This document shows positions 14,190-20,332 of a stretch of 20,332 nt of DNA, piece after piece. Position 1 is the first letter of the stretch. Each line of letters opens with the position of its first letter. Below the pieces are notes generated by a model, which did no database searches, had not been told where the DNA came from, and saw only the letters and a program-made list of their open reading frames with translations. The translations under genes were made by a program, and so were the position numbers. This stretch comes from JBEIJQ01 sp040380145 (GTDB taxonomy: Bacteria > Bacteroidota > Bacteroidia > Chitinophagales > Saprospiraceae), in contig JBEIJQ010000046.1 of the NCBI GenBank assembly GCA_040380145.1, forward strand, positions 1 to 20,332, written 5' to 3'.

Positions 14190-14795
14190 ATGTCCTCTCG
14201 CCTGATAGATTCTTCGGTGCAAGCCTTCGCCTCCCTGCCGGGCATCGGCAAGAAGACCGCCATGCGCCTGACCCTGCACCTCCTGAACGCCGGTCCGGAA
14301 ACCGCCGAACGCTTCGCCGAATCGGTGCTACAGATGCGGCGCAACATCCGCTTCTGTGCCGAATGCCACAATGTATCGGACGGCGAACGGTGCTCTATTT
14401 GCGAAAGTCCACGCAGAAACCGCTCCCTGGTGTGCGTGGTGGAAAACATCCGCGACCTGATGGCCATTGAAAACACGGGGCAGTTCAACGGACTCTACCA
14501 CGTCCTCGGCGGCGTGATCTCCCCGCTCGACGGCATCGGTCCCCAGCAACTGCACGTGGACTCTCTCCTGCGCCGGGCCGCCACCGGAGAGATCAAAGAA
14601 GTTTTGATGGCCCTCAATCCCAACATCGAAGGCGACACCACCGTCTTTTTCCTCGGCAAACAACTCCGCCCCTTCGATGTGCAGATCACCGGCATCGCGC
14701 GCGGCGTGTCGTTCGGGGGCGAACTGGAGTATGCCGACGAAATGACCTTGGGCCGTTCCATCGTCGCCCGGACGCCGATCCCGCAAGAACACTGA
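14190..14795 (+). CDS. recR: Recombination mediator protein RecR
   Basis: A 201-residue cytoplasmic DNA-repair protein that acts with RecF/RecO to load RecA on single-stranded gaps. The N-terminal helix-hairpin-helix reads FASLPGIGKKTAMRL (13-27). A four-Cys zinc finger follows (C56, C59, C68, C71 in FCAECH and RCSICES). The Toprim domain begins at about residue 79 (LVCVVENIRDLMAIE), with a GVISPLDGIGP loop and C-terminal ITGIARGVSFGGELEYADE. The length is standard. The start at 14190 is chosen over an in-frame ATG at 14133 because RecR proteins begin a few residues before the HhH motif and the promoter lies between the two. Confidence 0.96.
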   Translation: MSSRLIDSSVQAFASLPGIGKKTAMRLTLHLLNAGPETAERFAESVLQMRRNIRFCAECHNVSDGERCSICESPRRNRSLVCVVENIRDLMAIENTGQFNGLYHVLGGVISPLDGIGPQQLHVDSLLRRAATGEIKEVLMALNPNIEGDTTVFFLGKQLRPFDVQITGIARGVSFGGELEYADEMTLGRSIVARTPIPQEH

Positions 14796-14866
14796 AAGCA
14801 GCTTGGCCGGTCGGCGTCGCGGATGCCTCCGGCAGTGTCCATTTTATACCCAAAAAACATCCCCCC

Positions 14867-15727
14867 ATGCAATTGTCGAAAATCGGCGTGTTCATAGACG
14901 GCAACTACTTTTTCCACGTCAGCAATTTTTACAATTACGAGCATCCCAGAAGGGCGCGCATCAGCATTTCGGGCATCCACAACTTCGTACGCGAATTTTT
15001 GGCCCGCGCCGAAAACACGCCGGTCAACTACTTTCAGGTTATCGACTCCCACTATTTCAGGGGCCGAATGCGCTCGGTGGAGACCCAGGAAGTACAAAAA
15101 CTCTTCGCCGAACGGACCTTCGAGGATTACCTGATGAAAGAGGGCGTGATCATGCACTATCTGCCCCTCCGGCTCGTGGACGGGCGCTTCGAAGAAAAAG
15201 GGATCGATGTGCTGCTGGCCCTGGAAACCTACGAACTGGCCATGCTCAAAAAACTCGACGCGGTAGTGCTCGTCGCCTGCGACGGCGACTACTCGCCCCT
15301 CGTGCGCAAACTCAACGCCCTCGGAACCAAGGTGATGGTGCTGGCCTGGGATTTTCAGTACACCGACAGCCGGACGGGAAAAAACATGTCCACGATCACT
15401 TCCCGCGAACTGCTCAGCGCGGCCACCTATCCGTTGCTGATGGACCTGCTGATCGACCGCAAGGATCCGCTCACGGCCAACCTCTTCGTGGAACGCGCCG
15501 CCGCCGCTCAGCTGCCCTCCAAAGGACCGAAAAGAGCCGTCGGGACTATCCAATCGCTCAAAAACGGGTATGGGTTCATCGCCAAGGAGCCCAACAATGT
15601 GTTCTTTCACTGGTCCGAACTGGAAAACGGGGATTTCAACGATCTGCGCGTGGGCGACAAGCTCGAATATCTGCTCGTGCGGAAGGAAAACGGCCAGGAA
15701 GTAGCCACCAAGATCCATTGCCTGTGA
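14867..15727 (+). CDS. NYN-domain (LabA-like) ribonuclease fused to a cold-shock domain
   Basis: A 286-residue predicted cytoplasmic RNA-processing protein. Residues about 4-190 are a NYN/PIN-like nuclease domain of the LabA/DUF88 type. The metal-binding acidic residues are visible: D11 in VFIDGNYFF, D114 in EEKGIDVLLALE, and D139 and D141 in ACDGDYSPLV. Residues about 223-286 form a cold-shock (S1-like OB) domain: AVGTIQSLKNGYGFIAKE (RNP1 region), NVFFHWSEL (RNP2 region) and a KLEYLLVRKENGQEVATKI ending. NYN proteins are predicted RNases and CSDs bind single-stranded nucleic acid, so RNA cleavage guided by the CSD is a reasonable inference. It lies 71 bp after recR on the same strand and is convergent with the PhoH-like gene. 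No signal peptide. Confidence 0.88.
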   Translation: MQLSKIGVFIDGNYFFHVSNFYNYEHPRRARISISGIHNFVREFLARAENTPVNYFQVIDSHYFRGRMRSVETQEVQKLFAERTFEDYLMKEGVIMHYLPLRLVDGRFEEKGIDVLLALETYELAMLKKLDAVVLVACDGDYSPLVRKLNALGTKVMVLAWDFQYTDSRTGKNMSTITSRELLSAATYPLLMDLLIDRKDPLTANLFVERAAAAQLPSKGPKRAVGTIQSLKNGYGFIAKEPNNVFFHWSELENGDFNDLRVGDKLEYLLVRKENGQEVATKIHCL

Positions 15728-15730
15728 GGC

Positions 15731-15759
15731 CGCCGCTGCGTGGCGAGCGGGCGTTTTTT
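15731..15759 (+). terminator. Rho-independent terminator after the NYN-CSD gene
   Basis: CGCCGCT (15731-15737) pairs with AGCGGGCG (15746-15753) through one bulged G, with an 8-base loop and a T6 tract at 15754-15759, just after the stop codon. Confidence 0.65.
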
Positions 15760-15786
15760 CGTTTTCGGTCGGAATCCGTCGTGTGA

Positions 15787-16800
15787 CTACGGCTGCTCCG
15801 GGGCCCCTTCTTCCCCGGTCTTTTCCGCCTCGCGGGCGGCCTTGCGCGCTTTCCGCGCCTCGTCGTCTTTGTCGTAGGCCCGGATGATCTCTTTGACGAG
15901 GCGGTGGCGCACCACGTCCTCGGTGCCGAGGTGGATCACGCCGATGCCCGGTACGTTGTCGAGCAGGTGCAGGGCGCGGATCAGGCCCGAGCGCTGGTAA
16001 TGGGGGAGGTCTATCTGCGTCAGATCGCCCGTCACGATGCACTTGGCGTTGGGGCCGAGGCGCGTGAGGAACATCTTGATCTGCATATCGGTGGTGTTCT
16101 GGGCCTCGTCGAGGATGATGAAGGAATTGTCGAGCGTCCGGCCCCGCATGAACGCCAACGGCGCGACCTCGATCACGCGGTTGGTCATGAACTGTTGCAA
16201 CTTTTCCGGGTGGATCATGTCGTCGAGGGCATCGTACAAAGGCCGCAGATAGGGATCCACTTTTTCTTTGAGGTCGCCGGGCAAAAAGCCGAGGTTTTCG
16301 CCGGCTTCCACGGCCGGGCGCGTCAGGATGATGCGTTTGACCACCTTCGCTTTCAGAGCCTTGACGGCCAACGCCACCGCAGTGTAGGTTTTGCCCGTTC
16401 CGGCCGGACCGATGGCGAAGACGATGTCGTTGTCCTCGCACAGTTCGATCATACGCTTCTGGTTTTTGGTGCGGGCCTTGATCGGCTGCCCTTCCCGCCC
16501 GTGAAGGATGACGCCGCCCATTCCTTCCGCCCGGGCCTCAAAGGGGTTGTCGCCCCCCACCAGTTCCTGTACGGATTGGATGCTCAGTTCGGTGTACTGC
16601 TTGACGATGCGGGCCATTTTTTCCAAAATGGTCTTGGCCGCCTGGGACTGTCCCTTGGGACCGTCGATTTTCACGGTGCTGCCGCGGGCCACGATGGACA
16701 CATCGGGAAAGGCCTTGCGCAGCAGGTTGATCTTGATGTCGTTTTGACCGTAGAGCTCCAACAGGTCCACGTCGTCGAAAGTCAGGGTGATTTCGCTCAA
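15787..16800 (-). CDS. phoH: PhoH-like (YbeZ/PhoL-type) P-loop ATPase
   Basis: A 337-residue cytoplasmic ATPase. PhoL/YbeZ proteins work with the YbeY endoribonuclease in ribosomal RNA processing and quality control. A small KH-like N-terminal region is followed by Walker A GPAGTGKT (131-138), LTRPAVEAGENLGFLPGD (159-176), Walker B FIILDEAQNTT (227-237) and VTGDLTQIDLP (256-265). The C-terminal tail from about 310 is rich in Lys, Glu and Ala. The start is taken as TTG at 16800: the family's N-terminal strand begins there (SEITLTFDDVDLLELYG), and I found no in-frame ATG or GTG close upstream that follows the promoter. It is convergent with the NYN-CSD gene and divergent from ftcD. Confidence 0.92.
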   Translation of the reverse strand: MSEITLTFDDVDLLELYGQNDIKINLLRKAFPDVSIVARGSTVKIDGPKGQSQAAKTILEKMARIVKQYTELSIQSVQELVGGDNPFEARAEGMGGVILHGREGQPIKARTKNQKRMIELCEDNDIVFAIGPAGTGKTYTAVALAVKALKAKVVKRIILTRPAVEAGENLGFLPGDLKEKVDPYLRPLYDALDDMIHPEKLQQFMTNRVIEVAPLAFMRGRTLDNSFIILDEAQNTTDMQIKMFLTRLGPNAKCIVTGDLTQIDLPHYQRSGLIRALHLLDNVPGIGVIHLGTEDVVRHRLVKEIIRAYDKDDEARKARKAAREAEKTGEEGAPEQP

Positions 16801-16858
16801 AAGCTGGATTTTTTTTCGAAAAAAAGAATACGCCGTCCCCGAAACCGGGCAGCATGAA

Positions 16859-16866
16859 CAAAAATA
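16859..16866 (-). promoter_or_regulatory. -7 promoter element of the PhoH-like gene
   Basis: On the minus strand this reads TATTTTTG, an exact TAnnTTTG match 58 bases before the TTG start, giving a leader of roughly 50 nt. A weaker match, TTAATTTG, lies further upstream at 16906-16913. Confidence 0.5.
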
Positions 16867-16959
16867 CAACGCGGCGGCCAATTTTGTTCCCGTACCGTCC
16901 GGCGGCAAATTAAATACGGCCGTTGGACGCGGGAAGGGGCGAACCTGCCCCGCGCTTCG

Positions 16960-16967
16960 TATCTTTG
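16960..16967 (+). promoter_or_regulatory. -7 promoter element of ftcD
   Basis: TATCTTTG, an exact TAnnTTTG match, 65 bases before the ATG at 17033. It probably drives ftcD and the glycosyltransferase gene behind it. Confidence 0.55.
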
Positions 16968-17032
16968 CGGGCCGCGCCCGACCCAGCATGTCGAGCGGCG
17001 GATTTTTCTTTTTTCCACAACCTTTCTGCCGT

Positions 17033-18706
17033 ATGCGCCGACTACTCGAATGTGTGCCCAATTTTTCCGAAGGGCGCGACATGGGCATCATCAAACAGAT
17101 CACCGACGCCATCGAATCCGTGGAGGGCGTCCGCTTGCTGGACGTGGACCCCGGAAAAGCGACCAACCGCACGGTCGTCACCTTCGTGGGCGAACCCGAA
17201 CCGGTGGCAGAAGCGGCTTATCGGGCCATCGCCAAGGCCGCCGAGCTGATCGACATGCGCCGCCACGAGGGCGAGCACCCGCGCATGGGCGCCACCGACG
17301 TCTGTCCCTTCGTGCCGATTTCCGGCGTGACGATGGAAGAGGCCGCGGCCGTTTCACGTCAAGTGGCCCGCCGCGTGGGCGAGACCCTCGGCATCCCGGT
17401 CTTCCTGTACGAGCACTCGGCCACCGATCCCCGCTGGAAAAGCCTGTCCAACATCCGCGCCGGCGAATACGAGAAAATGGCCGAAAAACTCTCCGGAAAC
17501 GATTTTGTGCCGGATTTCGGCCCCCGCAAGCTCTCCGAAAAATCCGGTGTGACGGCCATCGGCGCTCGAGATTTCCTGATCGCCTACAACGTCAACCTCA
17601 ACACCACCTCGGTGCGCCGCGCCAATTCGGTGGCCTTCGATGTGCGCGAAAACGGCCGCGTCAAGACCGACGCCGCCGGCAAACCCTTGATGGGGCCCGA
17701 CGGACAGCCCGAGCGGCAGCCGGGTACCTGCCCGACGGTCGCCGGCATGGGCTGGTTCATCGAGGAATACGGCATCGCACAGGTGTCGATGAACCTCAAA
17801 AACGTCCGCGTCACTCCTGTGCACGTCGCTTTCGACGAGTGCTGCCGCTCGGCCGAAAGCCGTGGCATGCGGGTCACGGGCTCCGAATTGGTGGGCCTCA
17901 CGCCCCTGAATGTGCTGCTCGATGCGGGAAGGTACTTTTTGAAAAAACAACGCCGCTCGGCGGGCGTTTCCGAGGCCGAACTGGTGAAAATCGCCGTCAA
18001 ATCGCTCGGCCTCGACGATCTGACCCCCTTCGATCCGCGCAAAAAAGTGATCGAGTATCTGCTCGAAGACAACGCCCGGAACCCGCTCGCGGCCATGGAC
18101 CTGCGCCGCTTCGCCGACGAAACGGCCCCCGAAAGTCCGGCGCCCGGCGGCGGTTCCATCTCGGCCTACCTCGGCGCCCTCGGCGCATCCCTCGCCACGA
18201 TGGTCGCCAACCTGTCGTCCCACAAAAAAGGCTGGGACGACCGCTGGGAGGAATTCTCCGATTGGGCCGAACGCGGCCAACGCCTCAAAGATCGGCTGCT
18301 GGCCCTCGTGGACGAGGACACGCGCGCCTTCAACGGCATCATGGCCGCCTTCCAAATGCCCAAAGACACGCCCGAGGCCAAGTCCGCCCGCAAAACGGCC
18401 ATCCAGGCCGCGACGCGGCGCGCCATCGAAACGCCCCTCGAAGTGATGCGGCTCAGCGCCGAAAGTTTTGCCCTCATCCGCGCCATGGCCGAAAAGGGCA
18501 ACCCCAACTCGGTGAGCGATGCCGCCGTGGGCGCGCTCTGCGCACGGTCCGCAGTGCTCGGCGCCTGGCTCAACGTCAAGATCAACGCCGACGGCTTCGA
18601 AGACCAAGCCTTTCTCGACGAAGTGCTCGCCGAAGGCCGCCGGCTCGCCGACGAGGCCGTGCGCCACGAAAGCGAGATCCTCGCCCTTTCCAAACTGCTG
18701 CCATAA
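17033..18706 (+). CDS. ftcD: Bifunctional glutamate formimidoyltransferase / formimidoyl-THF cyclodeaminase
   Basis: A 557-residue cytoplasmic enzyme that moves the formimino group from formiminoglutamate (histidine breakdown) to tetrahydrofolate and then releases ammonia to give 5,10-methenyl-THF. The transferase half starts with the hallmark LLECVPNFSEGRD. Its catalytic His is at residue 82 in RRHEGEHPRMGATDVCPF, the same number as in the mammalian enzyme. FLYEHSA and the IGARDFLIAYNVNL block follow. The cyclodeaminase half, about 355-557, has FADETAPESPAPGGGS (APGGGS near 371) and the C-terminal NPNSVSDAAVGALCARSA. The length is close to the mammalian bifunctional protein (541). The start at 17033 is the first Met before the conserved N-terminus. 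No other histidine-degradation gene (hutH, hutU, hutI) is in the window. Confidence 0.95.
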   Translation: MRRLLECVPNFSEGRDMGIIKQITDAIESVEGVRLLDVDPGKATNRTVVTFVGEPEPVAEAAYRAIAKAAELIDMRRHEGEHPRMGATDVCPFVPISGVTMEEAAAVSRQVARRVGETLGIPVFLYEHSATDPRWKSLSNIRAGEYEKMAEKLSGNDFVPDFGPRKLSEKSGVTAIGARDFLIAYNVNLNTTSVRRANSVAFDVRENGRVKTDAAGKPLMGPDGQPERQPGTCPTVAGMGWFIEEYGIAQVSMNLKNVRVTPVHVAFDECCRSAESRGMRVTGSELVGLTPLNVLLDAGRYFLKKQRRSAGVSEAELVKIAVKSLGLDDLTPFDPRKKVIEYLLEDNARNPLAAMDLRRFADETAPESPAPGGGSISAYLGALGASLATMVANLSSHKKGWDDRWEEFSDWAERGQRLKDRLLALVDEDTRAFNGIMAAFQMPKDTPEAKSARKTAIQAATRRAIETPLEVMRLSAESFALIRAMAEKGNPNSVSDAAVGALCARSAVLGAWLNVKINADGFEDQAFLDEVLAEGRRLADEAVRHESEILALSKLLP

Positions 18707-18720
18707 AACTCTCCGCCGCC

Positions 18721-19839
18721 ATGCACGTCCTGTTCGACGCCCGGATACACTTCCCCTATATGAGCGGGATCAGCCGCTATATGCTGCTGCTCTTGGAACA
18801 CCTGTTCAAAATAGATCCCGACAGCCGCTATACCGTGCTGGTCAACCCCACCCTGCCGCCCGACGATGCCCTGTTGCAACTCGTCGCACGCACCCCCAAC
18901 GCGGAGTCATCGGTGGTCCATCTCGGCCACATGGGCCCGGTCAATTACCTCAAAATGCCGGCGGTCATCAAAGGTTTCCGTCCCGATGTGTACCACTATC
19001 CCAACATGGACGCACCGTTGACGGATGTGCCCACGGTGGCCACGATCCACGACGCCGCCATGTCCAACGGCGTCAAACGATTCGACGATTTCATGGGCAT
19101 CAAAGCGTTTTATTTCCGCTATTCGATGCGCACGACCCTGAAAAAAGCGGACCGGGCGCTTTTCATTTCCCACGCGGTCAAAAAAGAAATCCTCGACGAC
19201 CACGGCCTGCACGACGACCCAACGCGCTACAAAGTGGTGTACAACGGCTTCGAAGCCGACGATTTCACGAGCGGCATAGACCAAGCCCATTTCGAAAAGG
19301 TCAAAAAGGAACTCCAACTGCCCGAAAAGTATTTCCTGTACGTGGGCGCGCTCCGCGAACACAAAAACATCGCCCGCATCATCGAGGCTTTCGGGAATCT
19401 CGACCTCTCCGGATGGCAACTGATCACGGCGGGAAGCCGCTACGAAAAGTTCAAGGTCGATCTGGATCGGCCCGGCGTCCGATACCTCGGCCTTGTGCCC
19501 GATGAGGTACTCAAAGCCCTGTATTTCGGCAGCAAGGGATTTGTGTTCCCGTCTCTGTTCGAAGGATTCGGCTTTCCGATCCTCGAAGCGATGAGCCTCG
19601 GGTGCCCGGTCATCACCACCCACTACGGAGCCACCAAGGAAGTAGCCGGGGACGCGGCCCTGTTGGTGGATCCCCTCCGAGTGGACGACATCGCCGATGC
19701 CATGCGCCGCTTGGCCCAAGAACCGGGACTCGTGGCTTCGCTGCGCGAAAAAGGACTGCGCCGGTGCCGCGATTTTTCGTGGGAAACCACCGCCCGGCAA
19801 ACGCTGGAAACCTACCGGGAAATTGCCCGCAACAAGTAA
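18721..19839 (+). CDS. Family 4 glycosyltransferase (GT-B fold)
   Basis: A 372-residue predicted cytoplasmic or membrane-associated glycosyltransferase. The N-terminal half carries the acceptor-side motif FPYMSGISRYMLLLLEHL (a G-I-S/G-R type loop) and TVATIHDAAMSNG. The C-terminal half is a Glycos_transf_1 domain, with FLYVGALREHKNIARIIEAF (200s), GLVPDEVLKALY, and the EX7E nucleotide-sugar motif E281-E289 in FEGFGFPILEAMSLGCPVI. The length is typical of GT4 enzymes that build surface polysaccharides. The ATG at 18721 follows ftcD by 14 bp, so the two are likely co-transcribed despite unrelated functions. The frame is open far upstream through ftcD, but the conserved protein begins here. Donor and acceptor sugars cannot be told. 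Confidence 0.9.
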   Translation: MHVLFDARIHFPYMSGISRYMLLLLEHLFKIDPDSRYTVLVNPTLPPDDALLQLVARTPNAESSVVHLGHMGPVNYLKMPAVIKGFRPDVYHYPNMDAPLTDVPTVATIHDAAMSNGVKRFDDFMGIKAFYFRYSMRTTLKKADRALFISHAVKKEILDDHGLHDDPTRYKVVYNGFEADDFTSGIDQAHFEKVKKELQLPEKYFLYVGALREHKNIARIIEAFGNLDLSGWQLITAGSRYEKFKVDLDRPGVRYLGLVPDEVLKALYFGSKGFVFPSLFEGFGFPILEAMSLGCPVITTHYGATKEVAGDAALLVDPLRVDDIADAMRRLAQEPGLVASLREKGLRRCRDFSWETTARQTLETYREIARNK

Positions 19840-19880
19840 TCAACACACTGTTTTTCAATATTTTTTATATTAAAATTTTC

Positions 19881-20332
19881 ATGAAAAAAAAGCCATTTCC
19901 CCGTCGCGAGGACGCGGACAAACAAAAACCTGACGGAAAACGCCCCTTCGCGCCGTTCGAAAAACGCCGCCCCGCGCGCCAAGACGATTTTGGCAGCGAC
20001 GGCCCCATCCGCCGAGGCAAACCTTTCGGCTCCCGGGAAGACCGTCCGCGCGAACGTCCCTTTGAAGACCGCCGCCCGCCGCGTCAAGGCGGATTCGGCG
20101 GCAATGGCCCCGACCGCCGCGAAAAACCTTTCGGCCCCCGCGAAGACCGTCCGCGCGAACGTCCCTTTGAAGACCGCCGCCCGCCGCGCCAAGGCGGATT
20201 CGGCGGCAATGGCCCCGACCGCCGCGACAAACCTGTCGGCCCCCGCGAAGACCGTCCGCGCGAACGTCCCTTTGAAGACCGCCGCCCGCCGCGCCAAGGC
20301 GGATTCGGCGGCACTGGCCCCGACCGCCGCGA
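19881..20332 (+). CDS. Protein with an Arg-rich tandem-repeat N-terminus (3'-partial)
   Basis: The first 150 codons of a gene running off the right edge. The start is ATG at 19881, followed by a Lys-rich MKKKPFPRRED. From residue 36 on, a 35-residue unit repeats (36-70, 71-105, 106-140, then a partial copy). Each full copy carries elements such as PFGPREDRPRERP and FEDRRPPRQGGFGG. The segment is highly basic, disordered and rich in Arg, Gly and Pro, as in RNA-binding tails. In Bacteroidota such extensions often precede RNA-modification enzymes (RsuA/RluB-type pseudouridine synthases, RlmB-type methyltransferases) or helicases, but the catalytic domain is outside the window, so no function is assigned. 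The 41-bp gap before the start is AT-rich and probably holds the promoter. Confidence 0.7.
   Translation, partial: MKKKPFPRREDADKQKPDGKRPFAPFEKRRPARQDDFGSDGPIRRGKPFGSREDRPRERPFEDRRPPRQGGFGGNGPDRREKPFGPREDRPRERPFEDRRPPRQGGFGGNGPDRRDKPVGPREDRPRERPFEDRRPPRQGGFGGTGPDRR
19986..20332 (+). repeat. Tandem 105-bp coding repeat
   Basis: Units begin at 19986, 20091, 20196 and 20301 (cut by the edge), each 105 bp (35 codons), so the reading frame is kept. Units 2 and 3 differ at only two bases (both changing an amino acid); unit 1 is more divergent at its 5' half. The near-identity at third codon positions points to recent duplication or ongoing copy-number change. The opposite strand is also free of stops here, which creates false antisense frames. 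Confidence 0.92.

Noticed and set aside
16538..16861. Alternative ATG near 16855 on the minus strand as the PhoH start
   Set aside because: It is in a different frame from the PhoH protein, and no frameshift is needed because the TTG at 16800 opens the conserved N-terminus.
17050..18720. Long plus-strand frame in front of the glycosyltransferase, through ftcD
   Set aside because: The translation is Arg/Pro/His-rich nonsense overlapping ftcD in another frame; the conserved glycosyltransferase begins at the ATG at 18721.
19812..20297. 161-codon minus-strand Ala-rich repeat protein
   Set aside because: It is the antisense reading of the 105-bp repeats, which are open on both strands; the plus-strand frame has a proper start and a Lys/Arg-rich N-terminus.
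19986..20332. CRISPR-like array
   Set aside because: The repeats are contiguous 105-bp coding units with no spacers.

Overview
The window looks like chromosomal DNA of a GC-rich member of the Bacteroidota, probably a Saprospiria/Chitinophagia-like lineage. The evidence is a giant secreted protein with a C-terminal type IX secretion (T9SS) sorting domain, two GldN/PorN-type proteins, several lipoproteins, and Bacteroidota-type promoters (TAnnTTTG) in front of most transcription units. No tRNA, rRNA, IS element, phage gene or CRISPR array is visible.

Layout. 1-4026 is the 3' end of a T9SS cargo protein with tandem Ig/PKD-like repeats, closed by a strong terminator. 4199-5705 holds two tandem GldN-like genes, followed convergently by a TraB/GumN-family lipoprotein gene (minus strand). 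6769-10125 is a probable three-gene operon: a Gfo/Idh/MocA oxidoreductase, an unknown lipoprotein and a polyprenyl-phosphate sugar transferase, which suggests surface polysaccharide synthesis. 10126-10682 is a non-coding region in front of a bacterial Ro60 orthologue (TROVE plus vWA, 10683-12212). It is followed by convergent upp and an MbnP-like lipoprotein gene (both minus), then a second non-coding gap with an AT-rich island (13681-14189). recR and a NYN-nuclease/cold-shock fusion gene follow (plus), then a PhoH-like ATPase (minus) divergent from ftcD, which probably forms an operon with a GT4 glycosyltransferase. The window ends inside a gene whose product starts with 35-residue, Arg-rich tandem repeats.

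The most notable system is the Ro60 locus. Directly upstream of the Ro60 gene I see two tandem candidate structured RNAs (about 92 and 164 nt). Each is closed by a long stem joining its 5' and 3' ends, each ends in a U-tract, and they share CGACCGG at the 5' end and TTTTCTCCGGT at the 3' end. The larger one contains a multibranched, cloverleaf-like module. This is what a Ro60-Y RNA ribonucleoprotein locus should look like, and the RNAs would be easily missed by annotation. Assignment as Y RNAs is inference from structure and position; I could not run a covariance search.

Secondary points of interest are the tandem GldN paralogues away from gldKLM, a perfect inverted repeat abutting their promoter, the NYN-CSD fusion tail-to-tail with phoH, and the near-identical 105-bp repeats at the right edge.
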